A stretch of DNA of 64,000 nucleotides from Mallotus nudiflorus (taxonomy: Eukaryota > Streptophyta > Magnoliopsida > Malpighiales > Euphorbiaceae). Below, piece after piece: positions 1-11,793 of the stretch. Within the stretch, counting starts at the first letter, position 1. Each line of letters opens with the position of its first letter. The notes under the pieces are model-generated. The model saw only the letters and a list, made by a program, of their open reading frames with translations, searched no databases and had not been told where the DNA came from. The translations under genes and the position numbers were made by a program. The stretch lies in the NCBI GenBank assembly GCA_947683625.1, contig CANTUR010000009.1, positions 447,501 through 511,500 on the forward strand, in the 5' to 3' direction.

Positions 1-2340
1 GTCAAAGGGAATTTGAAAATAGCTTGGTCATCAGTACTTACTTAGCACACAAAAATCTTGAAGATTTTTGGGAGGATCTAACATGGGATGTCAATGCAAT
101 GAAAAAGAAGTTTGAAAGGGAGCTAGGACATGCTTTCTCTATACCTCAGTGTTATAGAGCTCAGAGATTGGAAAAAAAATTAACATTAGGAGATGTGAAA
201 GAGTAGTACATGAGATTATATGACTATGTAGCAAGCATTTAGAAGTTGATGCCAGGGAGTTTTGTGAAATTGAAAATTGATTTAGTACAGTCTGACCCTG
301 AACTAAATGAAGATGGGACTGTGACTAGCCTTCCGAAAGAATTTATTATCTTTTGATTTATGTATGTTAGATTTGCACCATTGAAGCAAAGATATTTTAG
401 TGGGATAAGACCCATCATTGGTCTCGATTGGTGTCATTTAAGAACAAACATAGGAAGTCAACTATTGTGTGCTATAGGGAGGGATGGCAATGAAAACATG
501 TTCCCACTTGCATTAGGATATGTTGATGTTGAAGACAAAGAATCTTGGGTATGGTTTCTTCAAATATCATTTGATGATTTTGGTAGGCCTTCAGAAATGA
601 AATGGGTATTCATGTAAGACAAGCAAAAAGTGAGTTCCTAAATTCATTATTCATTTCAAAATTAATCTTTCCCTTTAAATTAATATATGAATTAATTGCA
701 TTTGGAGATTAATTAATTTGGTTATTTATTTATGTGTTTAGGGTTTGGTTGAGGCTTTTAAAGTAGTGAACCTAGAAGTTGAACATAGGCATTATGTAAA
801 ACACATGTATGAAAACTTCAAGAAAGTGTACAAGGATTTAGAATACAAAAAGCATCTTTGGTTTGCTACAAGTGCTGGGACTGAGGCAAGGTTTAAGTTT
901 CATATAAAAGAGTTAAAAAAATTGAATGTATATGTATATAAGTGCGTAATTAAACATGACACTGCTACATGGGCCAAATATTGATTTAATCCTTATGCTA
1001 AATAAGATGCAATTCAAAACAACATTTGTGAGTCATTCAAGTCTTACATATTGACTGGAAGGGACATGCATGTCACAAGCATGTTTTAATGGATAAGAAG
1101 AAGATAATAAAGAGGTTTCGCATGAAGCACATAACTATAATGAGATATAAAGGTGACATATGCCCAAACATTCAAGATAAACTAGAGCAACTCAAACTTG
1201 AAAGTAGAAATTGTATGCCTACACCAGCTGGAAAAAAAAGGGTATGAAGTAGATTTTGGTAATATCACTTAGACAGTACATCTAAATTTGAAGACATGCA
1301 GTTGTAGGATGTGGGACATTTTAGGTATTCCATGTAAACATGTTGTGTCTGCTATATAATATAATAGAGAAAGGCTAGAAGCATATATAGATGATGTGTA
1401 TTCAAAAAAGACATCTCTAGCTACCTATGATCATGTAATCAATCCTATTATAAGCAAGTATGAGTGGGAGAGGATTGAGTTACCTGATATAGAGCCAAAC
1501 ATAGTGAGAAAGCCTATTGGATGCCCAAAAAAAAGGAGAAAAAAGTGCAAATGAGGTAAAGAATCCATATAGGGTTACAAGGGCAATAATCCAGTTGTGT
1601 GTGGCAACTATGGCCAAGTTGGACACAATTTCAGGGGATGCAAGGCAAATGTCATTAGAGAAACACCTTGGCAAAGGAGAAATAGACTTGAGAAATCAAA
1701 AAATCCTTCAAGTTCTAAAAATTCAAGCAAGAAAAGGACCAATAAGGCATCTTCAACTTCAGATATAAGCCAAGTAATACGTTGCCTTTTGTATGATTTT
1801 ATGCAGTATTGAAAAAATTGAACTAATGAATTTATGTTATGAGTTTATTATAGAATTATACAACAAAAAGGAAAATAAGAAAGAGAAAAGCACCTGAAAC
1901 TTTTACATCTCAATCATCAACACCAATACTTGAAAGAGTATGAAGTTCATACCTAACTCTGTCTGAAACACCTAAGGTTTGGTATATCAGTTTAAGTGAG
2001 AGTTATTGAATATTAAATTTCTATTTCCGTGTCATAAATTTATGTATTTATGGGATGTTAGGCATCTAGTCAAAAATGGCAAAGGGATACTGATGCTAAA
2101 GGGAAAGAAAAAGGAGCAAGCTTCAGAACTACTCAACCTTCAGAAACTCCACTTGCACCAATAAAAACTAGAGGCAGACTACCTAAACTTTAGTTAAAAG
2201 CACCCTTCAAGCCACCTAGAATATTGAAGACTCAAGTTGCAGCAACTTTTTCAACCCCAACAATAGTGTTCAAGAACTCTAAAAGGGCATAACATATTTC
2301 AGACATGGCTAGAAGATTAATTGGGGAATCTACCATTCCA
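1..2340 (+). pseudogene. MULE (Mutator-like) transposase, degenerate, 5' end outside window
   Basis: Remnant of a MuDR-type transposase, the nuclear enzyme that cuts and pastes Mutator-like DNA transposons. The order of pieces fits the family. An N-terminal region lies at 24-360. The DDE core follows at 360-617 (GLDWCHL at 420, then GRDGNENMFPLA). A GT-AG intron at 630-741 joins DKQK to GLVEAF exactly where MULE proteins continue. The HLYANF-like region follows (YVKHMYENFKK). A SWIM zinc finger sits near 1291-1350 (CSCRMWDILGIPCKH, intact C-x-C...C-x-H). A CCHC knuckle lies near 1600-1641 (CGNYGQVGHNFRGC, second Cys replaced by Tyr). A basic Pro/Lys-rich tail runs to about 2340. Several stops (for example at 204 and after the SWIM finger) and frame changes make it non-functional. 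No terminal inverted repeat is visible because the left end is outside the window. The family call is secure; the exact 3' end is not. Confidence 0.85.
630..741 (+). other. Intron in MULE transposase
   Basis: Starts GTGAGT and ends TTTAG. Removing it restores a continuous MULE motif across the junction (DKQK/GLVEAF). It is 112 bp and AT-rich, like a plant intron. It shows the locus descends from a normally transcribed element, not a reverse-transcribed copy. Confidence 0.75.
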
Positions 2341-2848
2341 TAATCAAATAAGAAAGTACATTGGAAGCTTTAGTTACTTGTAGGATTATGATAGTGACTT
2401 GTATATTTTGCTTAAGGTTGTGGCCAGTTATAGGCATTAGCTTATGCCAGAAATATGTATATTCTTGGAATATTTATGCAATATGCTTGTGTTGGAATGT
2501 AATTGTTTTGTCTTATATTTATAGGTATTGAGAAGCTTTTTTTTTGCCATTTGTGGCATTGTTAAGTTATAAGTACTATGTTATAAAGGAGTTTTGTACT
2601 AAATTTCAATGGTAACTTATGTATATTAGTTAATTAATAGCTTTGTTTTACCAATATATTTTAAATTTTCATTGCCATTACAAGTGATAGGTTAATGCTC
2701 ATTTTTTTACATAACCATAAAATCATATTCTGAGCAACATAGGTTATAAGGTTGCCACTCAAGTGATAGAGACTTGTTTATTTACAAACATAAAAAAAAG
2801 TCACTTTCATTCATTGAAACTTTTTTAAAAACACCTAAAGTTCAATGG
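2341..2848. other. AT-rich spacer between MULE and GRF genes
   Basis: About 0.5 kb with no ORF or recognisable motif. It probably holds the 3' ends of the two convergent genes. Poly-T and poly-A runs are present, but I cannot place polyadenylation sites. Confidence 0.5.
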
Positions 2849-3330
2849 TCATAATGGCAAATACAATGCCTTCTTACCACTACTAACCCAACTATCTCCA
2901 AACATCATAATAATAGCCACAACACCCATTAACAAATAGAGCAAAAAACCAAAATAATTCCTACTTGAACATAATATAAATTTTTTCAGCTTCAATGGTA
3001 CATCTAACTGTATCATTAAAAATTGGTTCTCTTTAGCCAACATTGAAATTTGTATACCATTATTTGATATAAACTCCTTCAATCTACCAATGGCAAAGTC
3101 CTTTTCCACCTCTCTAACTCTACACTCCATTAGCTCTGCCTTACATTCTTTAATCCTTGCCAAATAGCATGGGATTTGCTCTCGACATCTATAACAGTTC
3201 TTCGCATCAGCCCATTCAAAGAAAGTACACTTCCTTGGAAATTTTCACATCCTCTGAATATTCTTCCAAGTGTTGTGATCTACTTTGAAATCCTCACTGG
3301 TGATGGCATCAAGCATCTGACTATTTAGAG
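2849..3330 (-). pseudogene. GRF-type zinc-finger, coiled-coil, single-pass membrane protein (3' exon)
   Basis: Read on -, an exon begins near 3326 after a TAG acceptor. It carries the second half of a GRF zinc finger: a PSPVRIS-like start, LGRIFRGCEN, then after a one-base frame change KCTFFEWAD. It continues as CYRCREQIPCYLARIKECKAE, then a Glu/Lys-rich probable coiled coil, and ends with a hydrophobic segment (NYFGFLLYLLMGVVAIIMMF) and a short tail. This arrangement is typical of short plant GRF proteins of unknown role; GRF fingers bind nucleic acid in other proteins. One in-frame stop precedes LGRIF. The upstream exon is absent because the Tat LTR begins at 3380, inside the presumed intron. 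It converges with the MULE transposase and may be an accessory gene of that transposon or a captured host gene. Confidence 0.7.
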
Positions 3331-3374
3331 CAATACAATAACAAAAAGCAATCACCACCAGGATGCACCAGAGT

Positions 3375-3379
3375 GGGAT
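3375..3379. repeat. Putative left target-site duplication of Tat element (GGGAT)
   Basis: GGGAT directly precedes the TGTTATACC start of the 5' LTR. The matching site after the 3' LTR is AGGAT (41680-41684), 4 of 5 bases. The two flanks are different elements (GRF gene left, copia right), so the match could be chance. Confidence 0.45.
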
Positions 3380-5239
3380 TGTTATACCTTAAATTTGACA
3401 ATCCCTAAAAAGGTCCAATGATGAAATGAACCCCTAATATGACTAGAGTTTGCTCTTTCATAACACCTATAAAGTGTGAAACCTTTTAAAAAAACCTAAT
3501 TGACTGCACTAGTGTGCAAAATCTATCATTAAGCTATTAAGTTATGATCTGACCTTACAAAATATGAATTATTTGAATAATGAGAGGTTTTATTTCAAGA
3601 AAACTACTCTCAGAATGCTCAGCTTGTTGGACCGGTGCACATTTCGTTAGATCGGGACCCAGCTTCATGAAAAAATAAAAATCAATTTTGATAAAACAAA
3701 CTTTGGAAACATGTCTGGGACGCTCCAAAACCTCTAAAAATGTTCATGGAATGGTCCAACACAACTCGAGTATCAGTGCACGTATTTCTCAAAAGTGTGT
3801 GTAAACACCCCTAGGTGTCCTATGCTAAAATCGAGGCCAAATTTGGCAAAATAGAACTTGAAAATGCATCTTAAAGGCCCCAAAACCCCAGGAACAAACC
3901 TAAAACAATATGCGTAAAACCCAGGAAGAGCACATAGAATGTCGAAGTGCACATGGAAACACACACGTGCACGTGTGGCCACCTACCAAGTGCGTGACCA
4001 TGCATACACTATGCGTGACCATGTGCACTTGGCATGGCAACCCATAAAAATCCCTTTATACACACATGACCATGCCTACACCACCCCATTCTACAAAGTT
4101 TTTCCAATAAATAGACTCCTATACACCCTATTTTGGAGGGGGGAGCAAGTAGAAACACATACACACACTCAAAAATCAATTCGATCGAAGGCGCTAGAAG
4201 CCCCTTTAGAGATAGCTTTTGCTCTTCCATAACCTTTCCCTTAGGTTTTTAGATCCCTTTTCCACTAAACCAAGCTTCATCTTTGTCAAATAACAATTCA
4301 AAGGTATACAATATTGCATCATTCTGTTGTCATTTTAAACCTCTCAACGAGGAAAGCTTAATAATCTCTTGAAGCTAAAGCTTCAAAGCTCACACAAGCT
4401 TAGTCGAGTCTGAGGACCATACAATCATTTTAGCATGTTTATTTTATTGTATTACATTTAATTTTACTATTGCCAGCATTTGGGAATACTATTATACTTA
4501 TGTGATGAGAGTGGCAATCTTAAATGTTACGTGAATAATATATGCTTTATTATGCTTATTTCACATCATCATTTTGCATCCTCTATTTCTGAAATTATGA
4601 AATCACATTATAAATACCAATAATGTGAAAAATTTCATATCTCAAAATAGAGTCATCATGCTCTCAGTCTAGTGATGACCTCATGCATCCTTTATATTAT
4701 TGTCATATATCATTGTAGCACAAATAATCACTGCAAGCATGCATGATCATCCTATCATTCATTGAATAAGATATATAAATCACCGTATTATTCTTGTAGA
4801 TCAATCATTTATAATCCTTTCCTTTTCATATGTATTTTATCAGGGAAGCGATGTAATAAATGAATTTTTAGCTTTATTACCTTATACTTTTGATGTACTA
4901 TGTGAATGCTATACAAACTATCATTACCAAAAATAGGGCATTGTGGTAGCTATATATTGAATATCGTATAATAAGAAATAGTAAAAAAAAAGATGTGATC
5001 CTTCAAACCTATAAATCTCTATTATGGACAATACTCATTGAGTGACCCGATGTTGTCCCTTTCTTTTCCTAATTTTCAAAAAATTGGTTGGCAAATCCAC
5101 GAAATCAAAAGCATCTCATCCCCCTGAGACTAATCACTTGTCCCTATTTGGTAAAGTTTCCATGTCCCTTAAAAATAGAAAGACCCGCTACACTATCTAA
5201 TAAAGTACAAAAAGAAAGAATAGAACGAGGTCGCTCACA
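3380..5239 (+). repeat. 5' LTR of Tat element
   Basis: 1860 bp, TGTTATACC...GCTCACA. It aligns with 40209-41679, for example at GTCCCTAAAAAGGTCCAATG-like sequence near the start and CAAAGTACAAAAAGAAAGAA near the end. A TATA-like AATAAATAGACTCC lies near 4106. Repeated CACGTG/GTGACCATG words lie at about 3955-4035. This copy keeps roughly 390 bp that the 3' LTR has lost. Confidence 0.85.
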
Positions 5240-5240
5240 G

Positions 5241-5258
5241 TGGTGAATCCATTAGGGA
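5241..5258 (+). other. Primer-binding-site position of Tat element
   Basis: TGGTGAATCCATTAGGGA starts one base after the LTR and opens with TGG, as expected for pairing with a tRNA CCA end. It has mutated enough that I cannot assign the primer tRNA. Confidence 0.5.
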
Positions 5259-6605
5259 ATTCTAAGTAAGAAGGATCAACTCAAAAATGGATATTTATCA
5301 ATATGCAATACTCAATCATATAGAGCCCCTCACCAGTACATTTGCACTGCACATTAGACATGCACCACTTGTCCCTAAAAGCCTCGATAATACTAAATGA
5401 CATCACCACCATGATTCCACTTGAGTAATGAGGCAATGAAGATACAGTATTATCACCTTTAGTCTTTACTCGTGCATTCGCTGGACTCATATGACTAGAG
5501 TTTATAACCTAAGTCCTTAAGGGGGGCGACCGAGTTATCAAAAGAATGCTAGACTCATTGATCGAAGTCCATAGCACTAGTCATATAGGGGCATTCTTGT
5601 TAAAGGAACCCTTAGCCTTTTACCTTGACTCAGTTCGTGTAGATAAGCCAGTAGTAACATCCATTAGGATTCCACCAAGCTATACATGCTATCCTTGTCC
5701 TAACATTGTCTGTTTGACCTGGTATTCATAAATTACATGACCCTCATAGTGCCTATCATCGAATGATGTTGTAATGTCAGTTTTCATAGAAAATTTACAC
5801 TCAGGACCATATGATTCTCATCGACTTCATGTGAGCCCAAAGTATGAGATGATGAGAATCATGTACCTCAACTTGAATAGTCTATGCGAATTAATAAATA
5901 ACGACATCCCTTAATGACGGAACCTATGAGATGTCATCCATTTATCCTTATTAGATCAAATGAATGGGTTATGAACTTCACTAGATTATGGACCTTTATG
6001 TCAGCAAAATCAAACTGTAAACTATCAAATGATACTTTCATGAATCACAATAAACATATCGAATATAGATGTGGGGGCAAGAACTTGGACTCCCTTTAAT
6101 TGACATTGGTCCTATGCAAATGGGCTCATATGGGCTGTGGACATCATTTGAAGCTCGACAATTGACTGTCACATTGACATCATGTGATTGCCTCAAGCAC
6201 GTTCAAGAATCATTCCTCAGTTTACCCTTTGGTTCTAACTAACATAAATAAAAACAAGCTAGTTCTGAGAGTGGAACCATAGTCCCCTAATGACTATAGG
6301 TTCAAAACCCACCTAGGAAAAAGGTTGAATGACCTTGTGGAGAAATAGGGTTGGAAGCGAGAGCTTGCTTGTGATTGGTTTGTTCACTGTGCAGGAAAGC
6401 TAACTAGCTTTAATCATGCATACATCACATATATGTAGATAACACTTACTAACTACTATTTCTTATAGGAATAGTCATTTTTTTCATCATAGGATTTTTA
6501 CATCCACTCCATGCATATACGCTCACCCTTTTCTTTTACAGGCACATATCATGCTTCATTCATTTAACTAACCCTAATAAATGTACAGGAAAACCACATT
6601 CAAGC
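5259..6605 (+). other. Tat 5' leader, no supported gene
   Basis: 1.35 kb between the primer site and gag. Short ORFs of up to 69 codons occur on both strands, but none shows a known motif. Long leaders are usual in this lineage. Confidence 0.5.
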
Positions 6606-7530
6606 ATGAGTGACCAAAAAGATACCTCATGTCAGTAATTTAAAGACAAGCTAAAAGAGGGGATCCAAAAGTTGCTCGCTAATGGCACCATAGCTGAAAT
6701 CCTCCAAGCCCAAATCAAAGCCAAAAGTACCCGAGATGGGAATAACACACCAGTAAATGAAGCATATGCATCTTTTCACCTGATGGTAGATAAGGCAAAG
6801 GGAATTCCCTACACTTCAGTTCAATCTGATGATGACAATGACAACTACCAAGATCTCAGGAATGCACCAAAAGCTATATAATTTATTGACATGACCAAGT
6901 GTAAATTGACAGGGGAGGTCAAACTATTGGCCAATAGGATGGCTTAGTTGGAATTCACCTTCAAAGACAAGGGAACTCATGGCTCCAAAAGCTTAACTGA
7001 CCTAACACTATTCAAAGATGAGCCACTTTCAGATGATTTTAAGCTACCAAACTTTGCTAAGTTTGATAGAACAGGAGATCCGAGGGTTGATCTAAGGCAA
7101 TATGCTACCTTCATGGCTATCGCAAAGCTTATAGAATCACAGATTGTTCAATTCTTCTTCATCCACTAGAGGAAGGACTGAGGTCATGGTTCTTTAACCT
7201 TAAAGATGAAAAGAAAAGCGATTGGCTACTGCTAACTCAGAAGTTTATTAAGTAGTATTAATACAACACTCAGTTAGACATCACTCGAAGGGATCTTGAG
7301 ACTACAAGCCAGAAACCTAGTGAAGCTTTCTCTAATTATGTCACTAGATGATGGGGAAAGGCAGTCAAGATGAAAAACTATCCTCCTGAGGATGAACAAA
7401 TAGAGCTGATAATCAAAGGGACACTACCACACTTCAGAAAATAGATGATCTTCACTCATTATCCTGACTTCAGAGCTCTATATTAGGCTAGTATCATAAT
7501 TGAGGATGAGGAACCTCAGTAAGCTAGAAA
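6606..7530 (+). pseudogene. Tat gag
   Basis: Capsid-type Gag. The start is the ATG at 6606 (MSDQKDTS). The core has FDRTGDPRVDLRQYAT, then frame-shifted pieces LRSWFFNLKDEKKSDW, LTQKFIK, LDITRRDLET and KPSEAFSNYVTRW, which match the Retrotrans_gag pattern of Tat elements (DPR-HLRQY, W-L...F-KQY, DL-...ESF-EY). At least four stops and several frame changes are present. It runs to about DFRALY near 7480. No zinc knuckle was recognised. Confidence 0.8.
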
Positions 7531-8640
7531 CACTTTTCACCATAATATCTAACTAAACATCCAAAGCACCTTCACCCAAGTTATAAAAATAAACATGATC
7601 CAACCCAACACCCATAGCTTACCATCTATCAGTGCCATTAGACCACCAAGAAAATTCTTAAACTTTAACCTCCCACTATCCAAAGTATTCTAAAGACTTA
7701 AAAAAGAGCCTCATATGGACACAAGAGCCTAGGCCTCTTACCCATTACCACCTCAAAATTAATCAAAACTTATTCTGCTACGTTCACCAGATGCTTGGCC
7801 ACACCTCTAATACATGCAGAACTCTTAAAAAATGCAATCTAAGACCTCATTGACTCTGGAAAAATCGATGACCAAAAAAAAAAGACCTAGTATCAAGACT
7901 AATCCTCTCCCAAACTATCAAAAAATGCCTCCACCAACCATCAACATGATCTCCTCCAATCTACTTGAAGACCTAGTTGAAAAATTAATCCAAGCCATAT
8001 AAGAAACCTAAGATAAGCCCTCAGAGGACAAACCCTCAAATCTCATTCTTGAGCCTCATGATTCTATTAAAGATGAGCAATACATTCTAATGCCTCAAAA
8101 GTTAATTCCCCACTTGATGATGCAAAAAAGAGTTAGGGATATAGCTCTCTCCATGAACAGTGAAGTGATTGATTGCCCTTACACATAAGGAGCAGACATA
8201 GACAAAAATCTCAGTAGTGGCCATAAGATATAGGATTTACTAGGCCAACCATTTGAGAAGTTTGACTACAAAGTCAATTACACAGCACCTCCTACTACCC
8301 ATAAACTCTTAGAAGACATAGTATCTTTAGGATGGGGAGAAGAATTTGACAACAAAGATGGGATGGTTAATACTATTCAGCTTCAGAACCTACAAATCAT
8401 GGGGATAGACATATGGTATGACTCTGATGATCTTGAAATCATTGTTTAGGACCAGAATAGATGTACAAAAGCATATAAGCAAGCAACTAAGAAGCCCTCA
8501 CCAACAGTTAATCATGTAACTCGCAACGGGCGGGTAAATCAACCTCTTGAGAAATAGAAGGAACCCTCTAAGGAGAAAGAAGCAATAAGGGATCTAGCTC
8601 TAGTTAAAGAGGAAGATACTATCCTCAAATAACTTAAGAA
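7531..8640 (+). pseudogene. Tat gag-protease linker
   Basis: Low-conservation coding remnant with many stops. Readable pieces include YTAPPTTHKLLEDIVSLGWG, IQLQNLQIMGIDIWYDSDD and VNHVTRNGRVNQP. These are typical of the linker before the Tat protease (TRSGR-like motif). No catalytic domain. Confidence 0.6.
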
Positions 8641-8669
8641 AACTCAGGCATAAGCTAGTATATGGGACC

Positions 8670-9390
8670 TACTTATGGCCTCCAAGAAGCACAGAGATGT
8701 CATAGTTAGAGCACTAGATGAAGCAAAGATTGCCACTGATGCCTCACCCTCTGACATGATAGCCTCTCGAATGAAAGCTCCTTCCAATGTGATCACCTTT
8801 TCAGATGAAGATTTACCCTCAAGGGAAGGGTCCACAATCATCCTCTCTTCATACAAGCTACTGTCAAGACTAAGAAGACCCCATATGTTATGGTAGATGA
8901 TGAGTCTACCATTAATATTTTCCCCCTAAGGTTGCTATATAAGTTTGGGATGAATGTTGAAAACCTGTAAGAATCTAATATAGTCATATGAGCCTATGAG
9001 GATTCAAAGAAGTCAATCATCAACACTTTCAAAGTAGTGGTTACAGTGGGAGATATCGAATCAGTAACAAAATTTATCGTCTTCGACATTCCACCAACTT
9101 TTACCCTACTGCTAGGAAGACCTTGGATCCACCCACTAGGGTGCATACCTTCCACTATACATCCAAAGATCAAGTTCCCTCTAAATGGAAAGGTCATTAC
9201 CATCCTTGCTAAAACAAACAATATTATTGCCTGTTTGAATGTGGTCCCACTAGGATTCCAGGTTTCTATGATTAGTGATGGTCATGTCGATCCTAAAGTT
9301 ACTGCTATGATGAAGAAGATGCAATATCTACCTAAAACAAAATTAAAAGGAAGAAACATTGGAGTCATAGAATTCCTTGATTTCTAAGGA
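8670..9390 (+). pseudogene. Tat aspartic protease
   Basis: Retropepsin-type protease that would cut the Gag-Pol polyprotein. It opens with MASKKHRDVIVRALDEA (an N-terminal box common in Tat proteases) and DVI...NVITFSDEDLPS. The active-site segment near 8890-8925 reads VMVDDESTINIFPL; relatives have VDGGSS-N, so the Gly after the catalytic Asp is lost. The C-terminal signature FDIPPTFTLLLGRPWIHPLG is well preserved near 9080-9140. Stops separate the active site from the C-terminal part. Confidence 0.82.
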
Positions 9391-10930
9391 TAGACCAACA
9401 ATAACAATCTAGGGTACGATCTTGAAAAGGATACTAGGGCTAAGAAATTAACCTCTTTTATGGCTGGAAGCTCAAACCAAGTATGTTAAGGAGAAACATA
9501 GGAATGGATGAGCAACAAAATTAAGAAACTAGGGTTCAACATCTTCAATGACACCCTCAAGGAGAAGCATTTACTAAACATGATCACTGAGACTGACATT
9601 TGTGAGGTGATGAAAAACCTAGAGATAGAATCTGAGACTGAAGCTATCATTCATGCCCAAGTTGCTGCCATCCTCGAATTGAGCATTAATGATATCCTAT
9701 TCGAAGACATCATTGATGATGATCTCTGTACTTTTTCTTTATTTAAAAATGATGATGTAATGAACACTAAAGTTAATGTAATGAAATTAGATTTTGCTTA
9801 CTTGTTTAATGTCTTTCCTAATGGTAGTGTGCATTGCATTGATAAAAACATTAGCATATTTAACATTCATTCCATATGCACTGAATCATTTAACATTGGC
9901 ACAGAATCTGAACCTTACATTCTGCATATTTTGAAAGATGTTACCCTTGAAGAGAGAAGAGAAATTGAAAAAATATTAATAAAATATTCAAAAGTATTTG
10001 TCTGGATGTACAACGATATGCCTGGTATTAATAGAGACATTGTTTAACACTTCATTCCTACCAAAGAAGGGTGTAAATTGGTAAAGTAGAAACTGAGAAG
10101 ACTTAGACCAGAATGGGCCTAACTAGTGAAAGAGGACATAGAGAAACAAATAAAGAAAAAATTCCTAGAGGTAGTAGACTATCCATAATGGTTAGCAAAT
10201 ATGGTACTAGTACTAAAGAAAGATGGAAGGGTTAGAATCAGTGTCGACTATAGAGATCTGAACAAGGCATGCCTGAAGGATGATTTCCCACTACCCCACA
10301 TAGATATACTAGTTGATAACACTACCATATGGGTAATGTACTCCTTTATGGATGGATTCTTTAGGTATAATAAGATCCTAATGGCCATTATTGACAAGCA
10401 AATACAACTTTCATAATAGAATTGGGTACTTATTGCTAATGCCTTTTAGACTAAAGAATATAGGGGCAACCTACCAGAGAATGGTGGCTGCAATGTTCCA
10501 TAACATGATACATAAAGAAGTAGAGGTATGCATCGACAACATGATGGTCAAGTCAAGAACCAGGGAAGAACACCCCTCTAATCTTAAAAAGTTCCTCAGA
10601 AGGGTCAAAAGTATAGTCTCATACTAAATCCAAAGAAATGCATGTTCGGGGTCACTTCAGGAAAGATGCTAGGGTATGTTGTTAGTTAGAATGAGATTAA
10701 AATGGATTTAGATAAAGAAAAACCATCAGAGAGATGCCGGTGCAAAAAAATAGAGAAAGAAATCAAAGGGTTTATAGGGAAACTATAGTTCATCTGTAGA
10801 TTCATCGCTAAGTTAATAATAGTGTGTGAACTGATCTTAAAGCTAATTAGGAAATATCAGATCAGCAAGTTAAAGGGAATGAACAATGTCAGTTAGTATT
10901 TGACAAGATCAGGAGCTACCTAGCTAGCCC
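9391..10930 (+). pseudogene. Tat reverse transcriptase with N-terminal linker
   Basis: An open stretch of 179 codons at 9508-10047 forms the linker and RT entry (VTLEERREIEKILIKYSKVFVW, then DMPGI). The RT follows: WLANMVLVLKKDGRVRISVD near 10192, YRDLNKA at about 10250, FPLPHIDILVDNT, and LMPFRLKNIGATYQRMV after a frame change. The catalytic box reads CIDNMMVKS near 10529 where active enzymes have YIDDMMVKS, so one catalytic Asp is Asn. The thumb region with LNPKKCMFGV and FIGKL is in further shifted frames. Not active. Confidence 0.85.
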
Positions 10931-11340
10931 ACCAGTTCTAAGACCACCTAAACCAGGGATGCCTCTAACCCTATATCTGGCCATTGAAGGGAATGTAATT
11001 GGTGCAATGTTAGCCCAAGAGGGAGAAATAAAAGCAGAACTTGCAGTCTACTACTTGAGTAAGAAGGTGCTGCCATATGAGGAGAAGTACAACCAAGTCG
11101 AACAAATATGCCTAGCAATGGTATGGGCAATGAAGAAACTCAGACACTACTTTCAATCCTATAGAATTTAGGCCATGTTGAAAGTGGACCCAATGAATTA
11201 CCTTTATGAAGCTCCCTCTCTAGTAAGGAAACTTGCCAAGTGGCTCATACTGCTAATAGAATTCGATGTGCAATATCTAACTAAAAAGGAAGTAAAAGGG
11301 ATAGCAATGGCTGAATTTCTAGCTCTTAACCCCATTCCAA
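10931..11340 (+). pseudogene. Tat first RNase H domain
   Basis: LTLYLAIEGNVIGAMLAQE, then AVYYLSKKVLPYEEKYNQVE and AMKKLRHYFQSYRI. This follows the retroviral-like RNase H of Tat elements, where the first domain has usually lost its acidic active site; here the expected Asp in LYL-SD is absent too. One stop at the end of YRI. It continues through KWLILLIEFDVQYLTKKEVK. Confidence 0.8.
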
Positions 11341-11374
11341 ACTCAGAAGAAATCCAATTGGACTTCCCAAAAAA

Positions 11375-11788
11375 CCTTAGCTCAACCATTGAGGTCCAAG
11401 GATGGTGTATGTACTTTGACAAAGCAGTCAATCAGTTCAGCACTGGAGTCAGTGTCATACTACAATCTCCAAAAGGTGAAGTGCTACCAATTGCCAAAAA
11501 GGTCGACATAAACAATGAAGCAAAATATAAGGCATGCATACTCAAAATAGAAGCACTGATAGCCCTAATGTCACAGAAGTCAAAATCTTTAGAGATTCCA
11601 TACTAGTAATCAACCATGCCACGAAAGAGTGGGAACTAAAAGAGTAGCACTTGAAGCCTTATCTGGACCACTTTTACCATGTCCTTCTAAAAATTCAGAT
11701 TCATTCATCTCCCCAAGAATCATAACTAGATTGCAGATGCACTTGCTTCCTTAGCATCAGTATGGGAAGGACAATCCAAAATGCCTAT
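11375..11788 (+). pseudogene. Tat second (archaeal-type) RNase H, cut at 11788
   Basis: GWCMYFDKAVNQFSTGV, then SPKGEVLPIAKKVD and NNEAKYKACILKIEAL. This is the additional RNase H of the Tat lineage, related to archaeal/plant RNase HI. Family members have YFDGA and NNAAEYEA; here Gly became Lys after the first Asp, and the Glu of AEYEA is Lys, so catalysis is lost. The reading is broken at GAAGC by the Athila array and resumes at 34441. Confidence 0.82.
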
Positions 11789-11793
11789 GAAGC
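11789..11793. repeat. Target-site duplication GAAGC, left copy
   Basis: GAAGC immediately before LTR1. The identical GAAGC at 34436-34440 follows LTR3. Joining the outer flanks restores the Tat pol region between the second RNase H and integrase. Confidence 0.93.

Noticed and set aside
3773..4232. Open frames on both strands in the Tat 5' LTR
   Set aside because: They lie in the LTR, are not kept in the 3' LTR, and have no motif.
5281..6099. Short open frames in the Tat leader
   Set aside because: 61-69 codons, no motif, overlapping on opposite strands; expected by chance.
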